From the NCBI GenBank assembly GCA_034620365.1, contig JAQGEQ010000170.1, positions 868,001 through 932,000 on the forward strand: a stretch of DNA of 64,000 bases. The letters run 5' to 3'. Shown piece by piece: positions 30,956-42,448 of this stretch; the stretch's first letter is position 1; each line of letters opens with the position of its first letter. The notes under the pieces were generated by a model, which saw only the letters and a program-made list of their open reading frames with translations, had not been told where the DNA came from and ran no database searches. Both the position numbers and the translations under genes were made by a program. This stretch comes from Pegea sp. RAD2-039 (taxonomy: Eukaryota > Chordata > Thaliacea > Salpida > Salpidae).

Positions 30956-31951
30956 ATGGAAACTATGGTAGATACAAATGGCAGGACCTTGCGGTCAAAA
31001 GCTCCAAAAAACCCAAGCAAACCAAGTTCTTCAAAACAAGCTTGCAATGGCAATTGCCAAGCTTGTAACAAACCTTGCTCTGGTGAAGATATGGCAATAG
31101 ATTGCATCAAATGCCTCTCTAGGTTTCACCTCACTTGTAGTGATGTGAGTAAAAAATTATATGATATATTTGAAAATAATAAAATGCAGCAAGTGGGATT
31201 TTGTTGGACCTGCATTAAATGTAGATCTATGGACAAAACAACTACCTCGTCCAACACTAACAAAAGCCTATTGTCCGACATCAGCAACACCATATCCACT
31301 GAATTGGCCAAATTAAAATCCGAATTTGGCAACGATGTTGCCAAAATCAATGAAAAGATTTCTATCTTATCCAAATCTATGGATGAACTGGATGCCTCCA
31401 CAAAGAAGCCTCTCACATGGACCTCAGTTGTTGGTAATTCTGGATCCGAAAAAAATACTAGCGTGGTGCAACTTCTTGCCAAGAAGGTTACTGACACGCA
31501 CAAAAAACTTACTCTGGACCGGGAGGATAGAGAAAACAATGTCATCATCTTTGGTGTCTCTGAGACTGATAAAGACGATGACATCAAGACTTTTAATCAA
31601 ATGTGCACTCAAAGCCTTGGTTTTGTGGACGCTCCAAAAGTTTCAATGACCAGACTCGGGGCAAAAAGAACAAATCATAAAAGACCGTTAAAAGTGTCCT
31701 TTCAAGAAAGATGGGACAAACGTAAGTTTCTTGCTAAGCTGTATAAGCTTAAGCAGGACGAAAAATTCCAGGGCATCAGAGTAGCACATGATATGTGTGA
31801 AGATGATCGCTCAGAAAATAAGCGTCTTCTAAAAGAGGCGTACAGCCGAAATCAGAAAGAGCAACTAACGGATTTCAAATACAAAGTTCGAGGTCCACCA
31901 TGGGCTTTAAAGATTGTGAAGGTATTTTCAAAAAACGGAAGTGCAAAATAA
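30956..31951 (+). CDS. LINE ORF1 protein with PHD-type zinc finger
   Basis: 331 residues. Residues about 30-90 hold a Cys/His pattern, CNGNCQACNKPC, then CIKCLSRFHLTC, then CWTCIKC, matching a C4HC3 PHD-like finger found in ORF1 of CR1-type LINEs. A coiled-coil-like stretch (ISTELAKLKSEFGNDVAKIN) follows. The C-terminal half (NVIIFGVSE, then RLGAKRTNHKRPLKVSF, FLAKLYKLK) resembles the RNA-binding, RRM-like part of LINE ORF1 proteins. It binds element RNA as a chaperone in related elements. The frame is intact. ORF2 could begin in an overlapping frame at 31900 or at the ATG at 32008. Confidence 0.85.
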   Translation: METMVDTNGRTLRSKAPKNPSKPSSSKQACNGNCQACNKPCSGEDMAIDCIKCLSRFHLTCSDVSKKLYDIFENNKMQQVGFCWTCIKCRSMDKTTTSSNTNKSLLSDISNTISTELAKLKSEFGNDVAKINEKISILSKSMDELDASTKKPLTWTSVVGNSGSEKNTSVVQLLAKKVTDTHKKLTLDREDRENNVIIFGVSETDKDDDIKTFNQMCTQSLGFVDAPKVSMTRLGAKRTNHKRPLKVSFQERWDKRKFLAKLYKLKQDEKFQGIRVAHDMCEDDRSENKRLLKEAYSRNQKEQLTDFKYKVRGPPWALKIVKVFSKNGSAK

Positions 31952-32007
31952 CCACTGGACCCACATCATCCTTATTCAACCTCTCTTCGCACAAAATTAT
32001 TAATACT

Positions 32008-34940
32008 ATGCTTCCAGCCCAAGATACCAGTACACAGAAGCCTACCACCAAATCTTACAAGTGTCAAAAAGACAATTTTTCTATTATATTAGGTATGTTT
32101 TTCAACGCACGGTCAATTGTCAACAAAATTTTCGAATTGAAAGCTCTTTTGCTTTCTCAAGATTTTACATTTGTTTTCATTACCGAAACTTGGTTGAAAC
32201 CCTTTTATCCTGACTCCTTTCTGGATGACAGTGACCTTTTTCGTGCTTTGCGCTGTGACAGACTGTTTGATAGAGGCGGCGGTGTTTGTGTAATCTATAA
32301 AACATCACTGGCACCCATGATTTCAAGAATTAAGATAAATACAATTGATTGCCCAGGATTTGAGATTATTGCTTTCAATTTTCATTACTCAAAGTCTAAG
32401 TTTTCCCGCTTTATATCTACCTACCACCGTCTAAAATTAACGATGAGGTTACTATTAAGGCCTTATTGAAGGTTCTGAAAAGCCTAGTTTGTCCTGAGAT
32501 TTATATTCTTGGGGATTTTAATTTTAGTAGAATTGATTGGAATAACCCAAATTTAGCATTCAATGGAAAATTGTTTAATTTAAATGGAGACAAAACTAAT
32601 TTAGTCAATCTGAGTCATGTCTTTGTAAACTTCCTTGATGCCAATAATCTATCTCAGATGGTTACTTTTCCCGCCCAAGTTAGTGGTAATACTTTGAATC
32701 TTCTCATCACATCAAAACCTGAGAACGTTATCTACGTTGATCAAAATGAACCTTTTGCTCTGACATGCGATCACAACATGATTGAATTCAAGCTCCAACA
32801 AACTTTTTCTACGAACGTTAAAACTCCAAGCATACGGAACTTTTATCGTGGAAATTATAACAGTATAAACAAGTTTTTATCAGGTGTTGACTGGATCTTT
32901 GTTTTTAACTCTACCGAAGACATCAATGATATCTACTCGAGGTTTACTAACATTGTTAATGAGTCAATTAAAAAGTTCATACCTTTATATAGAGTCAACA
33001 AAAAACCACACTTGCCAAGATATTTAAGGAATTTACAGCATTTGAAAAACCTCTTATACAAACAAACTAAAGCAGATCCTTCCATCAAACCTCTATACAA
33101 AGATCTTTGTCTAGTCTACAAGAAATCAGTTTATAGCTTCTATTTAGGAAAAGAAAGTGCAATCTTATCTTCACCTAGCAAGAAAACGTTTTTTGGCTTT
33201 ATCAATCACAAGCTTAAGGCGAGATCTCATCTACCTCCCTTGCTTGATAACGCTAATCAGCTGGTGATGGAACCAAAGAATAAAGCTGAATTGCTAAACA
33301 AACAACTTGAAAAGGTTTTTATAACCGATGATGGCAATACTCCTACTATTTCCTACTCCAATATCCTTTCAAATATCTCTGAGATGGTAGATCTAGACAT
33401 AACAGTTGATATAGTATCTAAGGCTATTTCTTCTCTAAAATCAACAGTTTCCAACACCCCAGATCAAATCCCAGCTTTATTTTTAAGAAAAAGTACTCCT
33501 TCTTTAGCGCTACCCTTATCGCTACTCTTTAACATGACTCTTAAGCAGGGAAGACTTCCACAAATTTGGAAGAATGCTATTATTACTCCAATTTATAAGA
33601 AGGGTCCCAGAAACACTGCACTTAACTACAGACCAGTTTCGCTGACTTCGGTTATCTGCAGAACTCAAGAACACATCATTCACAACCATATAACTAGCCA
33701 TTTGACGGAGCATCATCTAATATCTGATGTCCAGCATGGCTTTGTTAAGCAAAGATCTTCTTTGACTCAAAATCTCACTTTTTTCAATGAGCTTACAGCT
33801 CATTACGAAAGTAATACTCCATGTGACATCATATACCTTGATTTTGCTAAAGCTTTTGATTCTGTTCCACACAACAAGCTCATTACTGTATTGAAAAACA
33901 TAAAAATCAGCAACTCTATCTTAAAATGGATTGAAGATTTCTTATCAGGTAGAACCCAACGAACCCGTGTAGAAAGATCTTTATCTACTCCTAGTAAAGT
34001 CACCAGCGGCGTTCCTCAAGGTTCCGTCCTGGGTCCACTTCTCTTTTTGATTTTCATTGAAGACCTCATCAGAAGACTAATAACAGTAGACAATGTCAGT
34101 GTGTTTGTGTATGCAGACGACATCAAGCTATTATCTGGTTCTCACTCAAAACTCCAAACTGCACTAAATATTGTAGAAAACTGGTCTGCGAATTGGCAAC
34201 TTAAAATCCAGCCAACAAAGTCTGAAGTTATAACATTCTCCCGTAAGCCAGCTGCCAACTTCAGCAACCAATACTACATCAATGGATCTATTCTTGAACG
34301 AGTATCCTCAGTCATAGACCTCGGCATTACTCTGACATCTGACTTCAAATGGCACAGTTATGTTTCCAGAATCTTTGGAAAATCTATCAAGCTTGTCCAC
34401 CTCATCATAAAGACTTTTAATTCTAAAGATCCATGGTTTTACGTCAACTTTTTCAAACTGTACATACATATTCTTGAATACAATGTCAGTACATGGATGC
34501 CATATCAAGTTGGTGATATCAGAAAAATCGAATCTGTTCAGGCAACATTTACGAGATTGGTTTGCAGGAAACTTAATATCAAATACGAGAGTTATAAGCA
34601 TCGTCTCAGCTTCTTCAATCTAGATACTTTGGAAATCCGAAGAATTAAATACGACCTTATTCTGATTTTTAAAATTATTCACAACCTAATTGATCTTCAG
34701 TTTGATGACTTTTTCTCCATTAGTCCCTCCCTCAAGTTATATCAACTTAGAAGACATAAATTACATCTTAATAAGCCCACTCCACCAGCTACGTTAACCA
34801 GATTAAGTTTTTTCTCATACCGCACAATCAGTACATGGAACAATTTGCCATCAGAGATTGTCATGTCAAAATCACTTATGCTGTTCAAGAAAAAGCTGAA
34901 TTGTTATAATATCGCCAACATTGCCATTTCTAAACTGTGA
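32008..34940 (+). pseudogene. LINE ORF2 (endonuclease and reverse transcriptase), one frameshift
   Basis: The first part is open to 32469 and carries the endonuclease start (FNARSIVNKIFELKALL, FVFITETWLKP, DRGGGVCVIYK). The rest is open from 32466 to 34940 in another frame, with ILGDFNFSRIDWNN and the reverse transcriptase: LNYRPVSLTSVICR, IIYLDFAKAFDSVPHNKL, SGVPQGSVLGPLLF and the catalytic VYADDIK. The frame that belongs before ILGDFN (YLPPSKINDEVTIKALLKVL) starts at about 32410, so a single shift between roughly 32400 and 32425 breaks the endonuclease domain. Everything else is intact. This could be a real inactivating change or a sequencing error. Confidence 0.85.
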
Positions 34941-35104
34941 ATTTTTCTCTTTTACAATACTATGATTCTGTGCAATTCTTCATTGTCATATGCTTTTTCG
35001 TTTACACGTCAAATAGATCTAATTTGTGAGAATGTGTGTTAGCGAGAGGTGCTCTCTTTAGGCACCCTCCTTCACATTTATTGTAATAAATAAATAAATA
35101 AATA

Positions 35105-35470
35105 TTCTACTGTGATTGTTGCAGTGGCACTCTTGTTATTGTGTTGATACAAATATTTATTTACATTGATTTCACAAATATATGATTTGTTTTTGCTATG
35201 ATATTTACATCGCGCATGTTTTCTAGAATCTGCCAGTCAATATCAGTATGAAGAACTTTTCTGATTCATATATCGTGGAGAAAGGACAGAAGGCCAATTT
35301 CAGATTTATGATTTCAGATTATAATTATTTATTATTACAAGATTAAAGTTTAACTGAAGGATATTTACTTCACCCTTCAATGGTAGAAATCAAAAATTAT
35401 ATTTGATAAACTTTTTTATTGCATGTATAATAGCTGAAAGTTTATATTACTAGAATGTTTAAAAAAGAAT
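35105..35470. other. AT-rich spacer
   Basis: Short spacer between the LINE tail and the second promoter copy. Nothing recognised. Confidence 0.5.
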
Positions 35471-35633
35471 AAACAAGCGTTTGAGATACCTCATTGAGAT
35501 TGTCGATACCTCTGACTATTTTGACAACGAGCTCAGTTGTTACCAAATTCAATTATGACGTCACTATTAAACCTTTTATCTTTATACTTTCGCCAAGTTT
35601 TAACACATTTTATCATTAGTATTCGGCACGCAT
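35471..35633 (+). promoter_or_regulatory. Conserved promoter block of duplicated gene, copy 2, with CRE
   Basis: Counterpart of 26148-26310 with the same 163-bp length and few substitutions. CRE TGACGTCA at 35556-35563, again 78 bp before the ATG, with the same flanks (AATTA before, CTATTAAACC after). Confidence 0.7.
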
Positions 35634-36608
35634 ATGAGCATTTCACGAATTTCTAAAATGAGTCTTTCAGTGAAGCCAAGTTTGAATGATTATAGAGTCA
35701 GCTCTCATTGTAATCGCTTACTCGAAGATAAAATCGAGTTGTGGGAGTTTCTGGCCCTTGAAAAAATTTGTCTTCAGGAAGAAAAAATTTGTCTTCAGGA
35801 AGATTTTAACATCGACGATGTTGAAAAAATAAACCTGAATCGCGATGGTATTTCTCGACCAGACTCTGCTCCACCCTTGCTGGTGATGAAAAATCAGAAA
35901 GAAACTAACTTGCTTCGAAGAAGAAGTTATTCACTAGGGAACCTTAAAATTGGTTGTAACAAGCCCTACAAACATATTAATGGGCTTCCACCTTTGTGGA
36001 TTTCCACACAGGAACCTAAAGTCAAAAAAAGTAAGAAAGGTTCTAAGAAAAATAAAAAGAAGATTCAGTTGAGTAAAAAAAGAAATTTAGCTGTAACAAA
36101 AGCTGAATTTAAGAACCAACTACGAAATCTTAGTATACCGCCTTGTATTCCCGAGTTAGTTGAAGACATTATATCAACTATCTCTGAAAGTAGTAATACT
36201 CATGGTGCTTGTGATGGAGATGGCGATAGTTTAAAATCCATAGATGAAATAAAAAGTATTGATTCGTTTTATGCTGGAGGTGATGGCAATAACAATGAAA
36301 TAATAAAGAAAAGTATTGAGCAAAGCTTTGAATATATGCCATTTAAAGAAAACATCAAAACTACACCGATTAAAGCAAGAAGCTCATCTAGTTTTCGTAA
36401 CTTGTTTATGAGGAAGAATCGGGTTTCACCATTAATTATGGCTGCTGAACCTAAACCTCAGAAAAAGTCAGTTTGGAAAAGTTTGAAAAGCAAACTTAGC
36501 ATTTCTTGCAAAAGTTCCATTCTTGACAAAACCTTCTATTATATGGGTGCTGCATCCTCAAAATTAATATTTCCTTCATTTAAGTTTGCCTTACTAATTG
36601 CAAAATGA
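35634..36608 (+). CDS. Unrecognised single-exon protein, duplicated gene copy 2
   Basis: 324 residues, the second copy of the gene at 26311-27264. It is 7 residues longer because EKICLQE occurs twice in a row (21-bp tandem duplication, 35760-35801). Other differences from copy 1 are scattered substitutions, for example Ser to Ile in the acidic middle and Asn to Lys near the C-terminus. The RRRSYSL site, the Lys-rich block and the basic C-terminal half (KKSVWKSLKSKLSISCK) are kept. No introns. No known family recognised. Its nearest neighbours are the CR1/L2-like LINE on the left and a spacer on the right. Confidence 0.8.
   Translation: MSISRISKMSLSVKPSLNDYRVSSHCNRLLEDKIELWEFLALEKICLQEEKICLQEDFNIDDVEKINLNRDGISRPDSAPPLLVMKNQKETNLLRRRSYSLGNLKIGCNKPYKHINGLPPLWISTQEPKVKKSKKGSKKNKKKIQLSKKRNLAVTKAEFKNQLRNLSIPPCIPELVEDIISTISESSNTHGACDGDGDSLKSIDEIKSIDSFYAGGDGNNNEIIKKSIEQSFEYMPFKENIKTTPIKARSSSSFRNLFMRKNRVSPLIMAAEPKPQKKSVWKSLKSKLSISCKSSILDKTFYYMGAASSKLIFPSFKFALLIAK
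35760..35801 (+). repeat. 21-bp in-frame tandem duplication
   Basis: GAAAAAATTTGTCTTCAGGA plus one A occurs twice in direct succession in copy 2 and once in copy 1, adding EKICLQE without breaking the frame. Confidence 0.95.
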
Positions 36609-38246
36609 ATTAAATCATTGTGTAAATTATAAAATAGAGTAAATCTAAATCTTAATTAATTTTGAAGCAAAGCTCTTCAAAGTTTTCTCAAAAAAGTGAT
36701 CATTAAATGGTCTTCAAAAGCTTTTTCTGTGAACTGCATTATTGTAGTTTTCAAAATGTTTCTTTTATATCTTTTTACACTTATTTGGTAGTACTTCGCT
36801 CAATAAAACCAAAAAAAAAACTAAAAGGTCTATATTGACTTCTCCTATTAATAATTAAAGCTTATTGGTATTAAGCTAAATGAAAGCAATAATTTTAAAT
36901 CAAATTCGCTAAATGTACTTAATTCTAAACCTTAAATTAGTTTGTTTAAGTATTTGTTCAGATGGCTTAGCTTCTGTCTGAAGCAAAGTAAATGCGTTTT
37001 ATACTTTACTCATTTTATTAAAAAATTTTTATTACCAGTAAACTGCTTAAAAAGTTAGTATAGTCAAATATGCAGTAGATTTACTTAGTTTCAAAATATT
37101 TAATATAACAGACTATATGTTTAACTATACAAACTCGAAATAATCTAGATAATTTCTGCCGACTCCATTCTAGATATCTTTCAGTCTTAAGACTTTCTCA
37201 TCATTCACATTTATTTTAATTAATGGGTATCGATTACATAAATTGATTGCAATTGTATAAGATTAAACTGTTGTGAAAATATATGCTAGAATCATTAAAG
37301 AAAGAAAGCAACGAAATATCAGAATACGATGCAATAAATAATTGAAGTATTATACAACTTCAGCGAGTCTCAAAACTTTTTAATTTGTTTTCCGTCCTAC
37401 AGTTGGCAAAGGTAGTGACATAACTAATTTATCCTTTAAACAGTTTTTAAATGTAAAAGCTGATTTGTTTATACTGTTAAATAAGTCATTGAAATATCGA
37501 ATTGAATTTGCTACTAAAGATATTCACTCCCTCTCACTAAATTCTTGAATGTTATTGTGTTTATCCATATATCAACGGAAACATGTTTGAATGATTGCAG
37601 GAAAAAGTCTTATTAACCCTTCAAGTAGCAATCTACCCCAGTAAATTAGTGTATTAAAATAGCCTTACCGACTTTACTGAATCAATATTTTATGTACCTC
37701 TCAGAATCTGTGATAATATCTGATTAATGACTAACTAATGACAACATGTATAGTTCCTAAAAATAATACATGAAGAGATGGTGAAAACAAATTCAATAAT
37801 ATCAAACAACTATTATATATTTGTTATTTTATCGCTTTATATTTTGTATTCCTATAAATAATTTTATATTAAAAAAACTTGGTAACGTGTTTTGAACGTT
37901 TTGTTTTGATCGAACAACTGATTCAATTCAAAATAAAACCGCCAGAGTAAAGTTTCTGTTGGTTCGTTACTTTTCGCTGGAGACTTCATGCTAACTTAAA
38001 ATTTTGTTTGCAGACTTTTTATTTTATCAATCAAAATAAAAGTGTATTAATATATGTAATTTTAATTTATAAATGATTATTATGAAACATTATTCAGATA
38101 TAAAATATACTCATTAAGAATTTAAATATATTTGTGCTTATATATTTATAGATTAATTAGAAAAAACTTAGCACTAAATTAGACTGATAAATGATAAAAT
38201 GTTTAAGTTTTTTTTTCAGTTTTTTATAACAATCAGTTTTGGAGAT
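36609..38246. other. AT-rich spacer
   Basis: No gene recognised. The polypyrimidine run ending in CAG at 38219, just before the next gene, is acceptor-like. Confidence 0.5.
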
Positions 38247-41200
38247 ATGTCAATTATTTCTGATGAGAGTCTAATTTCACTTGGACAGCAAATCCAACAA
38301 CAATCTAAACAAGTTTGTTTAATTAATAAAGTGTTATTTAACTACAATTACAATTTATTTGTTTACTTTTAAAGTAGTATTTATTAAAATATCATAAAGA
38401 TAATTTTAACATCATCTTTTAAAAGTTTTTGTAATTTTAGAACTCTCCTCAGCAAAAGTATATTGATCTAAATGATCTCTCATTTTCAAAACTTGAACCT
38501 TCTAACAACCTTGGTATGTATATTTAGCTTTAAAAATTTGATGCAAGATTATTTTTTCAAATATTTATAGAAATTGGAGTTGACTTGTTAGGCAATATTT
38601 CAAATGTGTTAGAAAAAGATGATAATCTTTCATGTAGAGTCCACCGGTTGTTAGAAAGTGATGAAAGTTATAATGAAGATAAAGATGATATGGCTGTATC
38701 ACTTAGTTTTCATAAACTTTCTCCAAATAAGACTCAAACTGATTTCAGCTTTGTAGATCACCAAAGTATTGAAGCAAGTAATATATTCACAAGATTGGAA
38801 CCATTTGGAATCGTCGAAGCAACACCTTTTCATAAAACAACTCCACAACAAAATCAATTTGATAATTCACCACCAAAGTCTTATAAAGATGTAGATAAAG
38901 GTTCATCTGTTGGAAACACAACTATTGCAAGCTTAGATAATACTGAATATGATGAACTACCAAATTTTATAGACTTATCTGATGATTCTAACATAAATAT
39001 CAATCAATTAAGTGAAGAAAACCGAGTTGTCAGTAAAAAAAAAGTTGGGTTTAATTTGGATGAAAATAGAAGGCTTGATGGTAGTTATATAAATTCTAAA
39101 AGTTATAAGTTTGAAGCTTTGATAAATAGTCTTAAAGGTCAAAGTAAAGATGATGATAAATTGAATTTGTCTTTAAAACCAGATTTTTATCAAAATGATT
39201 CAATTTTGATTCCTCAAAAATATTCAATTTCAAAATCAGCTGCTGGATCAAATGTTCTTTACTCAAGCTTGTACTGTGATAAGAGTCCAGGAATATTGAC
39301 TAATTCTATAACAAGTGATGCTTTATTATGCTTAAAAAAAGATTGTAGTTCTGATAAGCCAAACAACTTAGTCTTGCCACCAGCAGTTTCAAATATCAAT
39401 ACTGATAAGCAAATGATTAATCATCTCCAATTAGATGAAGACACATTAAAAATACTTGATCCCTTACAGAAAAGTGAAGAAAACCTGAACATTAGCCAAG
39501 CTATGAGCAATGACTCCCTTGCAAGACAGGTCAAAGACTTACTTGAAGTTGATTCAGAAATTAGTTTTGATAATGAAAAGATTTTCAAAGATAAAACTGA
39601 GGCAGAAGTCAACAAAAGCTTGAATCTTAGTACTGCTCTTCATGAGTTTGAGAATACTGAGCTGTGGCAATATGTACAACAGTTCATGCCATGTTCTGAT
39701 CAACAAAATCAAAATTTGACGATCAAAAACACCTCAAATTACTCTGGAATTTTGGAATCTCTTGATTCACCTGTAAAACATTTTACTAAACCAGCTGCTT
39801 CTCATTCAAATGTTTTTAAGGATAAAAATATGAATCATTTTGATAAATTCAGTTCTGTTGATGAAGATCTAAAGTTTAATCCTCATAAATTAGTAGGGAC
39901 AGTTAACACTGAAGCAAATTATGATCTGAGTATTCAGCAAGAAGAAGTTTCTAATGATTTTGATGATTATATCAAAAAAACTTGTGAAAATTATTTAAAG
40001 GAACAAAAGTCTGCTGCTGATGGAAAAAATGTTTCTCAAAATCATATAGAGGCCGTTTCTGACGCTAATCTTTTTTCTGTTGATCAAAAATATTCACCAA
40101 ATCACAAAAATACTCCAATAAAGAACAATGTGGAAGTCAATTCTGCTTCAAATCACTTTTTTGATCAAGTGAGTTTTGATTCTGTTTGCTTTTAGCAAGA
40201 AATAGTTGAAATTGAAGTAGCTTTAAGTACCTCAATAAAGCTTTTTAAGCAAAATGAAAAGAATAAAATTTTATTTTCACAGCAACCAAATAATATAACT
40301 AAAGAGGCACAACGAATTTTAGACGAACTTGTTCATGTTGAAGGTGAACCTCATTTTCTAGTTTTAATTACAAATCCTCTCACACTTTTACTTGATTCTT
40401 TAAAACCAATTTATTATTTACTTTCAGATTCAATCAAAAAGTCATTGGAAAAAAATAAACATCCAATTAAAGTATATATTTTATGTTTCTGAAATCAAAG
40501 CTAATTTATTGTTTGCGTTAATCATATTTTTAATAATTCGTACTTATCTTAAAACTGACATTTTTCAATATGCTGAGTATTTTTTAAAGTATACTTATAT
40601 AACTTCAATATTTTTAAGTAACTAATTTAAGTTTTACATTTTTATCAATAATGTCCAATTTATATTTCAGTTATCAGACTGTAATTTTAAAACAAATGAA
40701 AAAAAGTTTGAAGATGCCAAACTCATAGAAATTGAAAATCCTGAAACAGGTAATTGCCTAACATTTTTATTTCCTGTTAATTATAACAACTAAATAAACA
40801 ATTATTATTTCAGAAGTGAAGAAGGTTAATAGTAGTTCAACCTACAAAGTAGACAACAGCACTTTGCCTTCGTATACAATTTCAACAAGATTAGAAAATC
40901 GACAAGTTGATGAAGAGTGTAAAAGCCCAATGATTTCAAACAAATCATTCAAACACACGAATTCAGCGAGTAATGAAAAACAAACTCACAAGATATCAGC
41001 TGACTCTAAGCAAACCTTCTCACAAATGAATCAATCTCTACCTGCAAGTAAGAAGCATGGCAACAAGTCTTGTAGAGATAAGGTGAAAGTTCTGCCAACA
41101 TTTGAAGAACTAGAAAAAAAGTTGAAATCAGAAGCTGATAAAAAATCAGCTGAGAATGAGTCTTCAGATGCAGTGAAGGATGATAGAAAAGGCGATCCGG

Positions 41201-42448
41201 TTGCTACTGATGATGTCACAACAGCTTCTCGTAATGTTGAAACCCAAACAGAAGATAACACTAGCTTAAAACAGATTTATATTTCGCGATCATTTGAGGG
41301 AGGAATTACAAAAGAGTCGTGTGCCAAAGAGGTACTTGCCAACCAGCAGCAAGAAAACCAACAAGAACCAACCATAAAACACCAACAAGAACCAACCATA
41401 ATACACCAACAAGAACCAACCATAAAATACCAACAAGAACCAACCATAAAATACCAACAAGGACCAACCATAAAATACCAACAAGGACCAACCATAAAAC
41501 ACCAACAAGAACCAACCATAAAATACCAACAAGGACCAACCATAAAACACCAACAAGAACCAACTATAAAACACCAACAAGAACCAACTATAAAACACCA
41601 ACAAGAACCAACCATAAAATATCAACAAGAGATATCAGAAAAAACTAACCATGAAACACCAACAAACACCAGTCGTTGGATCACCACAAATCAGTTCATT
41701 CTACAGCAGTTCAAGTAGATGAAACATCGATGAACGATCGAGGACAGATGTGTTTGCCAACTTCACTTGAAGAATTCAAATCATTTGATGATGAATCTCA
41801 AACTCAAATAGTTAAAGCTCTTTTACAACTATTTGAAGATGAAGTGCCCCCCGAAGCTAACTTTTCATCTAAATACCCCTTAGCTGCCTCTAATAACCGG
41901 ACTTCAGCTGAGCAAGATGCAGTTCAGCGTCTCCTGAAGAAGATAGAACGACAGAAGAGACTAATGACTAAGAAATCCAACAACAAGTGCGTGCCTCGAT
42001 CACTGATTCATAGTTTTATCAATTTTCTCGCAGAAAAGTTCGACACAACGATAAAAACGTCTTCCCACGAAAAGTTGTGATGAAAGATAACGAGAAAGAA
42101 GTAAGTTACAATTTATACAAATAAATGAAGTTGTATCAAGTTTTTAAACTATAGAAGAGTTTCTACTTGAAGTTGAGCGCAGGCGATCTTCAGACTTTGC
42201 TAGTTTCTAGATGTTCAACAGATTTCACTTCTAATCAGTAAGTCATCAAGCTCAATTAAAATTTGCTGAATTATTTAAATAATTTCTTTTCAGCAGTTCC
42301 AAACCCACCAAGAGTGGTCGAGTATTTGGTAAGTAACTCATAAACAAAGTTCAGAGCTAACAAAAGTTTTCTAGAAACTTCTAGTCCTGTTCAGCAGATG
42401 AAGGCAGGTCACGTGATTGAATCTCTACGAAGATTACTGAACAAATAG
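38247..42448 (+). CDS. Large unrecognised Asn/Ser/Lys-rich protein with coding minisatellite
   Basis: Exons by splice sites and open frames: 38247-38312, 38441-38513, 38571-40168, 40196-40343 (or from 40283), 40428-40471, 40671-40749, 40814-41986, 42034-42100, 42155-42237, 42294-42328 and 42375-42448, about 1,146 residues. I do not recognise the family. The long third exon is disordered. Two similar short helices occur, LSCRVHRLLESD and SLARQVKDLLEVD. The seventh exon has eleven 8-residue repeats (QQEPTIKH type). After them comes a better-ordered, probably conserved end: HSTAVQVD, MCLPTSLEEFKSFDDESQTQ, EQDAVQRLLKKIERQKRLM, NDKNVFPRKVVMKDNEKE and AGHVIESLRRLLNK. The open frame changes between 41655 and 41718 with no obvious small intron. 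The start Met follows an acceptor-like CAG by 27 nt. Poly(A) signal AATAAA at 42475-42480. Composition resembles large centrosomal or scaffold proteins, but that is a guess. Confidence 0.7.
41359..41622 (+). repeat. 24-bp minisatellite, 11 units, in coding exon
   Basis: Eleven consecutive 24-bp units of the type CAACAAGAACCAACCATAAA plus a variable last four bases (ACAC, ATAC, ACAC), encoding QQEPTIKH or QQEPTIKY. All variants keep the length, so the frame is preserved throughout. No GT dinucleotide occurs inside the array. Because units are a multiple of three and poor in stop triplets, several other frames are open too. Confidence 0.95.

Larger units (their letters stand above)
30840..35104 (+). 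mobile_element. Nearly full-length CR1/L2-like LINE
   Basis: A non-LTR retrotransposon with an AT-rich 5' leader, ORF1 (30956-31951), ORF2 (about 32008-34940, one frameshift), a short 3' untranslated region and a 3' tail of ATAA/AATA tetranucleotide repeats (35088-35104) in place of poly(A). A microsatellite-like 3' end, a PHD-type finger in ORF1, and an endonuclease plus reverse transcriptase in ORF2 point to the CR1/L2 group. Two 5'-truncated relatives are present at 19.5 kb (minus) and 47.3 kb (plus). The long open frames suggest a recent insertion. The exact 5' boundary and target-site duplication were not established. Confidence 0.85.

Noticed and set aside
31126-31612. Minus-strand frames opposite LINE ORF1
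   Set aside because: Antisense of an intact, recognisable ORF1.
41277-41648. Open frames on both strands across the 24-bp minisatellite
   Set aside because: They exist because 24-bp units lacking stop triplets keep several frames open; only the plus frame continuous with upstream coding is meaningful.
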